From the NCBI RefSeq assembly GCF_022179085.1, contig NZ_BPQE01000004.1, forward strand, positions 186,001-250,000: a DNA stretch of 64,000 nucleotides. The letters are read 5' to 3'. Below, piece by piece: positions 45,874 to 55,196 of this stretch. Under the pieces are notes generated by a model, which worked only from the letters and a program-made list of their open reading frames with translations, made no database searches and was not told the origin of the DNA. A program made the position numbers and the translations under genes. The stretch's first letter is position 1. Each line of letters starts with the position of its first letter. The DNA comes from Methylobacterium aerolatum (GTDB lineage: Bacteria; Pseudomonadota; Alphaproteobacteria; Rhizobiales; Beijerinckiaceae).

Positions 45874-46731
45874 GTGAGCGCGTCCCGCATCGTCTACCTG
45901 AACGGCGAGTTCCTGCCCTTCGCGGAAGCCAAGGTGCCGGTGATGGACCGGGGCTTCCTCTTCGCCGACGGCATCTATGAGGTCTCGGCGGTGCTCGACG
46001 GGCACCTCGTGGACAACGCGGCCCACCTCGCCCGCCTCGACCGGTCGCTCGGCGAGATCGGCATCCGCAATCCCCACGACGCCGCCGAGTGGGAGCGGCT
46101 TCAGCTTGATCTGGTGCGCCGGAACGGCCTTACCGAGGGGCTGGTCTACATGCAGGTGACGCGCGGCGTCTTCGAGCGGGATTTCGGCTTCCCGCCCGCC
46201 GACACTTCGCCGACGGTGATGATGTTCACGCAAGCCAAGACCGTGGCCGCCAACCCGCTCGCCGAGAAGGGCGCGCGGATCATCACGGTGGAGGACCTTC
46301 GCTGGAAGCGCCGGGACATCAAGTCCGTCGCCCTCCTCGCCCAGGTGCTGGCCAAGCAGCAGGCGGTGGAGGCGGGTGTCTCCGAGGCCTGGATGGTGGA
46401 GGACGGCGCGGTGACGGAGGGCTCCTCCTCCACCGCCTTCGTCATCACGGCCGACCGCACCCTGGTGACGCGACCGCTCTCGACGGCGCTGTTGCCGGGA
46501 ATCACCCGCGCCAGCGTGCTGCGCCTCGCGGCGGAGGCCGACCTGCGGATCGAGGAGCGGCTCATCACCGTCGCCGAGGCGCAGGCGGCCGCCGAGGCGT
46601 TCTACACCAGCGCGTCGTCCTTCGTGATGCCGGTGATCGAGATCGACGGGAACCGGATCGGCGACGGCCGGCCCGGCCCCCTCACCCGTCGCCTGCGGGA
46701 ACTGTACCTGGAACTGGCGCGGGCGGGCTGA
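45874..46731 (+). CDS. D-amino-acid transaminase (fold-type IV PLP enzyme)
   Basis: 285 residues, GTG start preceded by GAGGAAAACC. Fold-type IV aminotransferase: VMDRGFLFADGIYEV near the N-terminus, PLP lysine in RRDIKSVALLAQVLAKQQA and a serine-rich phosphate loop EGSSSTAFV. DRGFLFADG(I/V)YEV and WKRRDIKS are typical of D-alanine transaminases (Dat) rather than branched-chain enzymes (IlvE), but a DATA/BCAT call from sequence is not certain. D-Ala/D-Glu would serve the cell wall together with MurI. A hairpin follows directly. Confidence 0.85.
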   Translation: MSASRIVYLNGEFLPFAEAKVPVMDRGFLFADGIYEVSAVLDGHLVDNAAHLARLDRSLGEIGIRNPHDAAEWERLQLDLVRRNGLTEGLVYMQVTRGVFERDFGFPPADTSPTVMMFTQAKTVAANPLAEKGARIITVEDLRWKRRDIKSVALLAQVLAKQQAVEAGVSEAWMVEDGAVTEGSSSTAFVITADRTLVTRPLSTALLPGITRASVLRLAAEADLRIEERLITVAEAQAAAEAFYTSASSFVMPVIEIDGNRIGDGRPGPLTRRLRELYLELARAG

Positions 46732-46732
46732 A

Positions 46733-46760
46733 CCCCCTCGCCCTGTGGGGGACGAGGGGG
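46733..46760 (+). terminator. Hairpin after the D-amino-acid transaminase gene
   Basis: CCCCCTCG / CGAGGGGG, a perfect 8-bp stem with a 12-nt loop beginning 1 bp after the stop codon. No T run, so function as a terminator is uncertain. Confidence 0.4.
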
Positions 46761-46825
46761 CACCGGAACGGTTCTCGCCCCCGCCTGTTCCTTCCCGACG
46801 TTCGAGCGAACACCGGGAGACAGCG

Positions 46826-47176
46826 TTGCCGAGCTTGTTACACCGCCACGCCCTATCCGCCGCCGCCCTCGCGATGCTGCTGACCGGGGGCGTCGCGCTG
46901 GCGCAAAACCCCGACGCGCCCCTGCGCAAGCAGGACAGCGATCCCGCCCTGCCCCCGGCGAGCCAGACGCCGCCGGACCGGGTGCGGCCGAGCGCGGACG
47001 CACCCCCGCAGGACCAGAACCTGTCGGACAAGCTCCAGAAGAACGATGGCGTCATCAAGCCGCCGAGCGATGGCGCCGCCTCGGGCACCGTCGTGAAGCC
47101 TGATCAGAGCGGCACCATGCCGGTGATCAAGCCCGGCGAATTGCCCGGCCGCCAGCCTGGAACGGAAGCGAAATAG
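46826..47176 (+). CDS. Secreted hypothetical protein, Pro/Asp-rich
   Basis: 116 residues from TTG 46826, preceded by GGGAGA at good spacing. Signal peptide LLHRHALSAAALAMLLTGGVALAQ, followed by a disordered chain rich in Pro, Asp, Gln and Lys (PLRKQDSDPALPPASQTPPDRVRPS...). No family recognised. Between dat and purA on the same strand. Confidence 0.65.
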   Translation: MPSLLHRHALSAAALAMLLTGGVALAQNPDAPLRKQDSDPALPPASQTPPDRVRPSADAPPQDQNLSDKLQKNDGVIKPPSDGAASGTVVKPDQSGTMPVIKPGELPGRQPGTEAK

Positions 47177-47316
47177 CGTCGGACGCCGGGCCTCGGCACG
47201 GATCGCCAGACCAACTCTGCTTGATTTCCCCTGCCGGATCGCGAAAACGGTCACGAAGCGCCCGGTGACGGCACCATCCGGCGGCGGGCGCGGGATCAGG
47301 TAGGTACAAGTCAGGC

Positions 47317-48609
47317 ATGGCCAACGTCGTCGTAGTCGGCGCCCAATGGGGCGACGAGGGCAAGGGCAAGATCGTCGATTGGCTCTCCGAGCAGGCCGAC
47401 GTGGTGGTCCGCTTTCAGGGCGGGCACAATGCCGGCCACACGCTCGTCATCGACGGCGTCACCTACAAGCTCTCGCTCCTGCCTTCGGGCGTGGTCCGGG
47501 GCGGCACGTTGTCGGTGATCGGCAACGGCGTGGTGGTCGATCCCTGGCACCTGATCGAGGAGATCGCCAAGATCGCCGAACAGGGTGTCTCGATCACGCC
47601 GGAAAACCTCCGGGTGGCCGACAACGCCACGCTCATCCTGCCCCTCCATCGCGAACTCGACCATTTCCGCGAGACGTCGAACACGGTCCTCAAGATCGGC
47701 ACGACGAAGCGCGGCATCGGCCCCGCCTACGAGGACAAGGTCGGCCGCCGGGCGATCCGGGTGGTGGACCTCGCCGACGAAGCGATGCTGGACGCCAAGA
47801 TCGCCCGCCTCCTCGCCCACCACAACGCCCTGCGGCGCGGCCTCGGCATCGACGAGATCGACGGTGCCGCCCTGAAGGCCGAATTGCTGGCCATCGCGCC
47901 GAAGGTTCTGCCCTACGCCGACACGGTGTGGTCCCTGCTGGACGAGGCCCGGCGCGCGGGCAAGCGCATCCTGTTCGAGGGGGCGCAGGGCGCGCTCCTC
48001 GATGTCGATCACGGAACCTATCCCTACGTCACCTCCTCGAACATCGTCGCGGCGCAGGCGGCCACCGGCTCCGGACTCGGCCCCTCGGCCATCGGCTACG
48101 TGCTCGGCATCGTGAAGGCCTACACGACCCGCGTGGGAGAAGGCCCCTTCCCCACCGAGTTGACCGACGAGACGGGTGAGCGGCTCGGTGCCCGCGGCCG
48201 GGAATTCGGCGTCGTCACCGGGCGCAAGCGCCGCTGCGGCTGGTTCGACGCCGCCCTCGTGCGGCAGACCGTGCGGACGTCGGGCATCAACGGCATCGCG
48301 CTCACCAAGCTCGACGTGCTCGACGGGTTCGACACGATCCAGATCTGCACGGGCTACCGCCTCGACGGCCGCGAAATCGACCATCTCCCGGCGAGCCAGG
48401 CGGATCAGGCGCGGGTCGAGCCGGTCTACGAGGCCTTCGAGGGCTGGTCCGAGACGACGGCGGGCGGTCGCTCCTGGGCGGACCTTCCCGCGCAGGCGAT
48501 CAAGTACGTTCGCCGGATCGAGGAGTTGATCGGAGCGCCCGTGGCGCTCCTGTCGACCTCGCCGGAGCGCGACGATACCATCCTGATGCATAATCCCTTC
48601 GAGGATTGA
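47317..48609 (+). CDS. purA: Adenylosuccinate synthetase
   Basis: 430 residues. Uses GTP and aspartate to convert IMP to adenylosuccinate. Signature [16 protein letters not shown] at residues 7-22 with the catalytic Asp and P-loop, HNAGHTLV with catalytic His, and [15 protein letters not shown]. Full-length compared with E. coli (432 aa). Its partner purB lies 1.5 kb upstream. Confidence 0.98.
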   Translation: MANVVVVGAQWGDEGKGKIVDWLSEQADVVVRFQGGHNAGHTLVIDGVTYKLSLLPSGVVRGGTLSVIGNGVVVDPWHLIEEIAKIAEQGVSITPENLRVADNATLILPLHRELDHFRETSNTVLKIGTTKRGIGPAYEDKVGRRAIRVVDLADEAMLDAKIARLLAHHNALRRGLGIDEIDGAALKAELLAIAPKVLPYADTVWSLLDEARRAGKRILFEGAQGALLDVDHGTYPYVTSSNIVAAQAATGSGLGPSAIGYVLGIVKAYTTRVGEGPFPTELTDETGERLGARGREFGVVTGRKRRCGWFDAALVRQTVRTSGINGIALTKLDVLDGFDTIQICTGYRLDGREIDHLPASQADQARVEPVYEAFEGWSETTAGGRSWADLPAQAIKYVRRIEELIGAPVALLSTSPERDDTILMHNPFED

Positions 48610-48665
48610 TCGCGGCATTTATTTGGTTGATGAGACGTGGAAGCCGGCTTGGACCGGTGTCGCAC

Positions 48666-48691
48666 GGCCAGGGCTTCCGTTAACCCTGGCC
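48666..48691 (+). terminator. Hairpin after purA
   Basis: GGCCAGGG / CCCTGGCC, 8-bp perfect stem, 10-nt loop, 57 bp after the purA stop. Followed by TTGC only. Confidence 0.45.
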
Positions 48692-48755
48692 TTGCAAGGG
48701 AGCGTCCGCAAAGCCGGCGGCTGGCGCGGCGCCATGCGGGGCGAACCGGGACAGA

Positions 48756-50348
48756 ATGGCCGATTATTACCCGCTTCTGGCGAGGGCACTGGATGCCCTG
48801 CCCGACCGTTCGCCGGGCCTGAGGCGAGCGGTCTACGACCGGGCACGCAACGCCCTCGTGAGCCAGTTGCGGTCCCTGGAGCCTCCCCTCTCGGAAGACG
48901 ACATCGACCTCGAGCGTAAGGCCCTCGACGCCGCCATCGAACGGCTCGAGATCGAGCACGGCGGTATTCCCGCCCCCGCCAATGACGCCCCTTCGCGGGT
49001 CGCATCCCCGCCGCCGGCCGCGCCGGTCCCCCCTGCGCCGGCGCCCACGACGCCGAGCCGTGCGGATCAGCCCCGCCCAGGGGCGTTCCCGCAGGGGGCG
49101 TCCCTTCAGGAGACACCGCGACGGGAGCCCGTGCGCGAGGCGGCCGCGCCGCCCGTCCCCACGCCGGCGCAGCCCGCCGCCTCGCCCCCCTTGCCGCCGC
49201 CGCCGCCGCCCGGCCTTCCCGAGCCGGAGCCCGCCCGGGCCGAGGCGGGGGCACCGCCCGCCCCGGCGCTCCCCCGCGCGCCCTCGCCGCGCTTCGAGTT
49301 GAGGCCGGAGCCTGTGGCGACCCGCCCGCGCGAGGCCGCCATCGCGATCACCGCCCCGCGGACGCAGCCCGAGGCCGAGGCGCCGCCCTTCGGCGAACCG
49401 CCGCTTCCGCCCGCCGACCCGGCGACGGCGGATCCCGTGCTGGACGGCGTGGACGTCGCGACGGATGGAGCCCACGGCCGCCAGCGCCCACGGATCGACG
49501 TGGTCGCGCCGCGGGGCCGGTCGCGGATCCTGCGCAACATCGCGATCTTCGTGGTGCTGGTCGCGGTGATCGGGGCCATCGGCGTCGCCGCTTTCCTCCT
49601 GCGCGACACGCCTCAGGCCCTGGTGCGTACCGATCCGAACGGGGCATCGAGCGCGGCCGCCGACGGCTCGGCCGAGACGAAGTTCGGCGATCGGGTCGGC
49701 AACGAGGCCGCCACGCCGACGCCCGAGCGGCCCAAGCCCCGCGCGGAGGAGACGCCCGCCGCGCCTGCGACCCCGGCGCCCGAGCCCAAGCAGAGCGTCG
49801 CGGTGGCGCAATCGGCCGTGCTGATCGAGGAGTCGAGCGCACCGGATTCCACCCAGCCGAAGACTTCCACCGGCCGGGTGACGTGGCGGCTCGAGACCTC
49901 GAACGGCGACCAGGGCCAGCCCCTGCAGACGGTGGCCATCGCCGCCGTCACCTATCCCGAGGCCGGACTGTCGCTCACCATGACGATCCGCAAGAACCTC
50001 GATGCCACGCTCCCCGCGTCGCATACGGTGAGCCTCGCCTTCAGCGAGACGGGGCCCGACGCGGCGACGCGGGTGGTGCAGGACGTCGGCCTGCTGCAGG
50101 CCAAGGACGACGAGAACAGCCGCGGCTCGCCGGTTTCGGGCCTGCCGGTGCGGGTGAGGGACAACCTGTTCCTGATCGGCCTCTCGTCGCTCCCCTCGGA
50201 CGTGGAGCGGAACACCGAATTGCTCCTGCGCCGGTCGTGGTTCGACCTCGCGGTGCGCTACACATCGGGACGCCGCGCAGTGCTCACCTTCGAGAAGGGG
50301 CAATCGGGCACGCAGGTGTTGCAGGACGCCTTCGAGGCCTGGAAATAA
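48756..50348 (+). CDS. Large proline-rich single-pass membrane protein, hypothetical
   Basis: 530 residues. Residues 1-70 are a helical, soluble head (MADYYPLLARALDALPDRSPGLRRAVYDRARNALVSQLRSLEPPLSEDDIDLERKALDAAIERLE). About 180 residues of Pro/Ala-rich, probably disordered chain follow, then basic residues and one membrane helix (ILRNIAIFVVLVAVIGAIGVAAFLL, about 252-276), a second Pro/Ala linker and a C-terminal globular domain (VTWRLETSNGDQGQPLQTVAIAAVTYPEAGLSLTMTIRKNLDATLP ... FDLAVRYTSGRRAVLTFEKG) likely in the periplasm. The same head-linker-TM-domain plan is found in Rhizobiales hypothetical proteins upstream of rpoH-like genes; function unknown. Confidence 0.8.
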   Translation: MADYYPLLARALDALPDRSPGLRRAVYDRARNALVSQLRSLEPPLSEDDIDLERKALDAAIERLEIEHGGIPAPANDAPSRVASPPPAAPVPPAPAPTTPSRADQPRPGAFPQGASLQETPRREPVREAAAPPVPTPAQPAASPPLPPPPPPGLPEPEPARAEAGAPPAPALPRAPSPRFELRPEPVATRPREAAIAITAPRTQPEAEAPPFGEPPLPPADPATADPVLDGVDVATDGAHGRQRPRIDVVAPRGRSRILRNIAIFVVLVAVIGAIGVAAFLLRDTPQALVRTDPNGASSAAADGSAETKFGDRVGNEAATPTPERPKPRAEETPAAPATPAPEPKQSVAVAQSAVLIEESSAPDSTQPKTSTGRVTWRLETSNGDQGQPLQTVAIAAVTYPEAGLSLTMTIRKNLDATLPASHTVSLAFSETGPDAATRVVQDVGLLQAKDDENSRGSPVSGLPVRVRDNLFLIGLSSLPSDVERNTELLLRRSWFDLAVRYTSGRRAVLTFEKGQSGTQVLQDAFEAWK

Positions 50349-50393
50349 GCCGGACCCGGGGGACGGATCCCCCGGGCTTCCGGGGCCTGCGGC

Positions 50394-51281
50394 CTACGGG
50401 TGGGCGGCCCGGGGCGCTTCGCGGGTGGCGACGTTGCGCTTGACCGCCTCCTGGACCTTCTCGAAGGCCCGGACCTCGATCTGGCGCACGCGCTCGCGGG
50501 ACACGCCGAACTCGCCCGAGAGATCCTCGAGGGTGATCGGGTCGTCGGCGAGGCGCCGCGCCTCGAAGATCCGCCGCTCGCGCGCGTTGAGCACGGAGAG
50601 CGCGTCCCGCAGGGCGGCGAGGCGGTTCTGTCCCTCCTCCTCGCGGACGAGCACGGTCTCCTGGCTCGGGCTGTTGTCCACGAGCCAATCCTGCCACTCG
50701 CCCTCGCCCTCCTCGCGCAGGGGCGCGTTCAGGGAGGTGTCACCGGAGAGGCGGCGGTTCATGTCCACCACGTCCTGCTCCGGCACGCCGAGGCGGGTCG
50801 CGATCTGGCTCACCTGCTCCGGCCGGAGGTCACCCTCCTCCAGGGCGGAGATCCGGCCCTTCGCCTTGCGCAGATTGAAGAACAGCTTCTTCTGGTTGGC
50901 GGTGGTGCCCATCTTCACGAGGGACCACGAGCGCAGGATGTATTCCTGGATCGCCGCCTTGATCCACCACATCGCGTAGGTCGCGAGGCGGAAGCCCTTG
51001 TCGGGGTCGAAGCGCTTGACGGCCTGCATCAGGCCGACATTGCCCTCCGAAACGACTTCCGCGATCGGCAGGCCGTAGCCGCGATAGCCCATCGCAATCT
51101 TCGCCACGAGGCGCAGATGCGAGGTCACGAGGCGGTGGGCGGCTTCCCGGTCCCCGGCGTCGCGCCAGGACTTCGCGAGGGTGAACTCCTCGGTGGGCTC
51201 CAGCATCGGGAACTTGCGGATCTCGTCGAGATAGCGCGAGAGGCCGCCTTCATTGGCGAGCACGGGCAGCGTACCGGCCAT
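50394..51281 (-). CDS. rpoH: RNA polymerase sigma-32 factor
   Basis: 295 residues from ATG 51281, with GAGGAG upstream; a longer frame to 51422 is not family-like. Heat-shock sigma factor. Contains region 2 (LAKSWRDAGDREAAHRLVTSHLRLVAKIAMGYRGYGLPIAEVVSEGNVGLMQAVKRFDPDKGFRLATYAMWWIKAAIQEYI), the RpoH box QKKLFFNLRKAK (which separates it from other sigma-70 proteins) and region 4 (ARERRIFEARRLADDPITLEDLSGEFGVSRERVRQIE). Alphaproteobacteria often carry several rpoH copies; which this is cannot be told. Confidence 0.96.
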   Translation of the reverse strand: MAGTLPVLANEGGLSRYLDEIRKFPMLEPTEEFTLAKSWRDAGDREAAHRLVTSHLRLVAKIAMGYRGYGLPIAEVVSEGNVGLMQAVKRFDPDKGFRLATYAMWWIKAAIQEYILRSWSLVKMGTTANQKKLFFNLRKAKGRISALEEGDLRPEQVSQIATRLGVPEQDVVDMNRRLSGDTSLNAPLREEGEGEWQDWLVDNSPSQETVLVREEEGQNRLAALRDALSVLNARERRIFEARRLADDPITLEDLSGEFGVSRERVRQIEVRAFEKVQEAVKRNVATREAPRAAHP

Positions 51282-51503
51282 GTCCTTCTCCTCAAACAAG
51301 TCCCCCAAACGGGCAGACGCATTACCGACGGGGTCGCCCTTGAGCCGACCCAGCCGAGCGCCCACCTGAGTGGAACGCCCGGTCGATCCGGCCGGTTCGG
51401 CGCACGCGAACGTCGCACCCAACGCACAACCGAGTCATTTCGTGCGACCATGTCACGAAGTGACGCGCCCTGTCGTGCCCTTTCGCACTCTTGGTCGATG
51501 AAG

Positions 51504-52487
51504 TTACTCCGCGAGTGCTGTGCGAAGCGCGGCCATGTCGGGCGGAAGCCTGCTCTCGAACCGCAAAGTCTCTCCGGTGCGCGGATGGGCGAAGCCGAGT
51601 AGCTCCGCGTGCAGGGCCTGCCGCCCGAGCACCGTGAGGGCCTCCCGCGCCGCGGGGTCGAGCCGCGCCGCCTTCGTCCGGAAGGCCGCCCCATAAACGT
51701 CGTCACCGAGCAGCGGGTGCCCGCGATGGGCCAGATGCACGCGGATTTGATGGGTGCGGCCGGTTTCGAGGCGGCACCGCACGAGGCTGACCTCGGCGTA
51801 GGTCTCCGCGACGGCATAGTGCGTCACCGCGTGCCGCCCCGCCTCCTCCGGGACCACGGCGATCTTCTCCCGGTTGTGCCGCGAGCGGGCGAGGCTCGCG
51901 CGGATGGTGCCGGTGGTGGGCTGGGGGACGCCCCACGCAAAGGCGAGGTAGCTGCGCTCCAGCGGGCCGCTGCGGCCATGGTCGGCGAATTGCTCGGCGA
52001 GCCCGCGATGGGCGGCGTCGTTCTTCGCGACGACGAGCAGGCCGCTCGTGTCCTTATCGAGGCGGTGGACGATGCCGGGGCGGCGCACGCCCCCCACCCC
52101 CGACAGGCTGGCCCCGCAATGGGCGATCAGGGCGTTGACGAGGGTGCCCTCCGCGTGCCCCGGCGCCGGATGGACCACGAGGCCGGCGGGCTTGTCGATC
52201 ACGACGAGGTCGTCGTCCTCGTAGGCGATGACGAGGTCGAGCGCCTCGCCCCGCGGCAGGGGATCGGAGGGCGGCGGCAGATCGAGGACGAGGCGCGTCC
52301 CGGCCGCGACCTTGGCCGAGGGATCGCGCAGGACCGCGCCCTCCCGGCTGACGTGCCCCTCCCGGACGAGATCCTGCAACCGGGCGCGGGACAAGTCCGG
52401 AAATAGCCCGACGAGGGCCTTGTCGAGCCGCTGCCCCCCCTGCTCCACGACCCCGTCGCGTTCCCCGTATCCGCTCTCGTCCTGCAC
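51504..52487 (-). CDS. RluA-family (RluD-like) pseudouridine synthase
   Basis: 327 residues from GTG 52487 (GTG 52490 also possible). An S4 RNA-binding domain (QRLDKALVGLFPDLSRARLQDLVREGHV) precedes the catalytic domain with GIVHRLDKDTSGLLVVAKND, whose Asp in RLDKDTSG is the nucleophile, and ETGRTHQIRVHLAHRGHPLLGDDVYG. The layout matches RluD/RluC, which modify 23S rRNA. The frame continues upstream across the tRNA-Glu antisense strand, so the start must lie 3' of it. 85 bp separate it from tRNA-Glu, on opposite strands. Confidence 0.92.
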   Translation of the reverse strand: MQDESGYGERDGVVEQGGQRLDKALVGLFPDLSRARLQDLVREGHVSREGAVLRDPSAKVAAGTRLVLDLPPPSDPLPRGEALDLVIAYEDDDLVVIDKPAGLVVHPAPGHAEGTLVNALIAHCGASLSGVGGVRRPGIVHRLDKDTSGLLVVAKNDAAHRGLAEQFADHGRSGPLERSYLAFAWGVPQPTTGTIRASLARSRHNREKIAVVPEEAGRHAVTHYAVAETYAEVSLVRCRLETGRTHQIRVHLAHRGHPLLGDDVYGAAFRTKAARLDPAAREALTVLGRQALHAELLGFAHPRTGETLRFESRLPPDMAALRTALAE

Positions 52488-52571
52488 CACGCCCGTCCAA
52501 TGCACGAATGTCGTCGAAGGCCCTTGCTCCTCCGGCGGACCGTCGCTATAGCAACGCCACGCCGCCGGAAA

Positions 52572-52647
52572 GCTCCCATCGTCTAGCGGTCTAGGACGTC
52601 GCCCTCTCACGGCGAAAACAGGGGTTCGATTCCCCTTGGGAGCGCCA
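52572..52647 (+). tRNA. tRNA-Glu (CTC anticodon)
   Basis: 76 nt including encoded CCA: acceptor GCTCCCA...TGGGAGC, D arm, anticodon arm TCGCC-CTCTCAC-GGCGA with CTC at positions 34-36, variable loop, T arm CAGGGG-TTCGATT-CCCCTT. Glu (CUC) isoacceptor. Confidence 0.93.
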
Positions 52648-53096
52648 CCGGGCGTCATTCAGCGCACACCTACAGCGAACTGCCCGAATTGGGACCACGT
52701 CCGCCTCCGGAGTGGGACCATGCCGTCCTCGCGCCGAGCCTCCCAGGCGGTCGCGGTGAGGCCGGCGCGCTGAGCGTCTCCGTTTCGACGCCGTACGGCT
52801 TTGCCGGGCGATGAGACGTGCGGCCGACTTCGATCCCGCCCGAAGCACTATCGCATCGCATTCGGCCGGTCCGGTTCGTCGGGTCGATCGTCGGACCCAC
52901 ATGGCGCTGGGTTCGCCGGGCGCGATCAACGGCGGCTGGTCCAGACAATACTGACGTGATCAGCCCTGCGGGGATGGCTCGACATTCCGAACGGCGCGGC
53001 CGGCTTTGGAAGAAATTATACAGTTGCAGCGAATCTTCACGGAGTCGCAAGGCGTTTGGCCACTCTATGGGGGCCGGCTCAGCCGGGAGACGCTCC
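52648..53096. other. Gene-free gap after tRNA-Glu
   Basis: About 450 bp from the tRNA to the PilZ gene. No direct repeat of the tRNA 3' end was found here and no gene is evident. Confidence 0.5.
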
Positions 53097-53348
53097 ATGA
53101 CGACCGAGCGAAGGCGACAGTTGCGCCGCGATGCGCTGAAGACCGGCACGCTGGTCTTCGCCGAAGGGCATCCGAGCCAGGATTGCCTGGTGTGGAACGT
53201 GAACACCCTCGGCGCGCTGCTCGAAGTGGAGGGAGGCGCCGCCATCGCGGCGACCGGGCGGCTCGTCAGCGAGGCGTTGTTCGTCGATCGGCCCTTCACC
53301 ACCATCTGGCGCGACGGCCGCAAGATCGGCGTCGCGTTCCAGGAGTGA
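53097..53348 (+). CDS. PilZ-domain protein
   Basis: 83 residues from ATG 53097 with GGGAGA at good spacing. RRRQLRRDALKTGTLVFAEGHPSQDCLVWNVNTLGALLEVEGG resembles the PilZ start (RxxxR followed by a strand and D/NxSxxG-type motif, here NVNTLG), a cyclic-di-GMP-binding fold. The second motif is altered, so nucleotide binding is not certain. Stand-alone short PilZ proteins are common in Methylobacterium. An extended frame upstream would be non-coding. Confidence 0.75.
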   Translation: MTTERRRQLRRDALKTGTLVFAEGHPSQDCLVWNVNTLGALLEVEGGAAIAATGRLVSEALFVDRPFTTIWRDGRKIGVAFQE

Positions 53349-53390
53349 GACCCCCTCCCCCGGGCCGCCGTGCGGGCGTGGCGTGCGCCC

Positions 53391-54479
53391 TCACTCGTGG
53401 ACGAGGCGGCGGCGCGTGAAGGCCGGGAACCGCGCGAAGCCGAGGAGCGGCGCGAGGCCGAGACGGTTCGCGACCCACACGAGGACGAGCGGCCCCACGA
53501 GGCCGGCGGCGCAACCGATGACCACATGCGGTCCCCATTCGGTGATCCCCAGGCGGAGGGCGATCACCCGCGCCCCGCTCGCGGCGATCACGTGCGCGAG
53601 GTAGATCGGCAGGGACAGGGCGCCGAGGGCGGCCAGGGCGCGGACCGCGCGCGTGCCGGAAGCCGCATCGAACAGCGCGGCGAGGGCGAGGCTGAAGCCG
53701 ATCACCGCCACAACCGCCGCCGCGAGGGCGCCAAGACCCTGGAGGCCGAACGCCAGGGCCCCCCCTTCCGCAGCGAGGAAGAGGACGGCTCCGAGCCATC
53801 CGGCACGGGAACCGACGGGCCGGACGGCGGCAGACGCGCCGAGGGACGTGCCGAGGGCGCGACCGAGGGCGACGAACGGCAGGTAGTGGAGCGCGCTCCC
53901 GATGACGGGCAGCGCCGTCCCGGTCGCCGTCGCGGCGACGCTGGCGGCGATGAGGGCCGCGAGCGCGATACGCCGCACGCTCGCCGGAACGCGGTCGAGG
54001 GCCGCGAGGCAGATCTGGATCAGGAACAGCGCCCAGAGGAACCAATAGATGTCGTTCGCCTCGAACGGGTAGAGCAGCGCGTCCCGGAGGGAGAGCCCGC
54101 CCCGGCTCGCGCTGCCTCCCGCCAAGAGGCGAAACCCGGCCGAGAGGTAGGACCAGACGAAGAACGGGTAGATCAGTTGTTCGGCCCGCAGGCCGGCATA
54201 GGCCCCGAGGCTGCGGTTTCCCAGCGCCTTGGCCAGGAAGAGCCCCGAGAGGAAGAAGAACAGGGGCATGTGGAACAGGTAGACGAACCGGTCCACGCCC
54301 TCGAAGAGCGTCGGCGCGATGGCGACCCCGCCGTTGGCGAGCCCGCGCCAGACGTGGCCGAAGACCACGAGCACGATGCCCACGCCCTTGGCGAAATCGA
54401 CCCAGCCCACCCGCGCGACGCCCGGCGGGGCGACGGCCGTCTCCGGTTCCGGGGTGATCGTCGTGTCCATGGGCGGCAT
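53391..54479 (-). CDS. Acyltransferase 3 family membrane protein
   Basis: 362 residues with about ten hydrophobic helices. The motif WVDFAKGVGIVLVVFGHVWRG (R/K.. DxxKGxxIxxVxxxH) near the N-terminus and FHMPLFFFLSGLFLAKAL mark the acyltransferase 3 (NodX/OafA) family, which O-acylates sugars or lipids at the membrane. The acceptor is unknown. ATG 54479 or the ATG at 54470. Genes for surface polysaccharide synthesis are not adjacent. Confidence 0.9.
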   Translation of the reverse strand: MPPMDTTITPEPETAVAPPGVARVGWVDFAKGVGIVLVVFGHVWRGLANGGVAIAPTLFEGVDRFVYLFHMPLFFFLSGLFLAKALGNRSLGAYAGLRAEQLIYPFFVWSYLSAGFRLLAGGSASRGGLSLRDALLYPFEANDIYWFLWALFLIQICLAALDRVPASVRRIALAALIAASVAATATGTALPVIGSALHYLPFVALGRALGTSLGASAAVRPVGSRAGWLGAVLFLAAEGGALAFGLQGLGALAAAVVAVIGFSLALAALFDAASGTRAVRALAALGALSLPIYLAHVIAASGARVIALRLGITEWGPHVVIGCAAGLVGPLVLVWVANRLGLAPLLGFARFPAFTRRRLVHE

Positions 54480-54673
54480 TGTCGGGTCCCGTGGGCGGCC
54501 GGACGGCGCCGACGCCGGACGATCATGCGCGAATTCTGTCTTCGCCGCGCCCCGGCGAGGGGGCTGGAGCGGAAGTCGTTGCGGTTAAGGATACCGCTCC
54601 GCCTCCGTGCCCACCGGCCCCCCGTGCCTCGGTTCCTTCCCTCGCGGGCCGCGCCGTCCCCTGCCGCCGGGCT

Positions 54674-54975
54674 TCACGCCACCATGGCGCGGGAGGCGTC
54701 GCGGACGAGGCGCATGGAGGCATCGACCTCCTGGGTCGAGGCGGCGATGAGGCTGACGTTCCGGCTGATCTCGGAGACCGCTTTTGTCATGGCCTGCTTG
54801 TTGGCCGACATCTCCTGCGCCACGGCGGCCTGCCGCCCCACGGCCGCCGAGATCGCGGAGGAGATCTCGTTCACGTTCCCCACGGTTTCGCCGATGCTGG
54901 CGATGGTCGCGGCGGCTTGGTTGGCGGCGGCCTGGGTCTCGGCGATCTGGCTGGCGATGCCATCGAGATCGACGC
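54674..54975 (-). pseudogene. Methyl-accepting chemotaxis protein remnant
   Basis: The minus-strand frame carries about 95 residues: IASQIAETQAAANQAAATIASIGETVGNVNEISSAISAAVGRQAAVAQEMSANKQAMTKAVSEISRNVSLIAASTQEVD. This is the C-terminal adaptation/trimer stalk of a chemoreceptor signalling domain. No sensory, transmembrane, HAMP or hairpin-tip (EF.xVAxEVR) part is present, so the gene is a truncated remnant. Confidence 0.7.
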
Positions 54976-55196
54976 CGATGCCCTTGTTCAGTTCCGACCG
55001 GCGCAGGCGCTCGGATACTCGCTGCCAGCAAGCGTTGCCATCTCGGCGCGGACCGCAGCGAAATCTCCCATATCTCGGCATTTTGACGCTATCGAACGCG
55101 CCCCGGGGCGGACCCCGAAGGGCATGCCTTTGCCGCCGGCGCGGTGCAGGCTGCGCCCGCGCCGGCAACCTCAAGGCATGGCGGCCGTTCCGCGCG

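Noticed and set aside
52572-53096. tRNA-Glu as an integration (att) site
   Set aside because: No integrase, no direct repeat of the tRNA 3' end and no foreign gene block downstream in the window.
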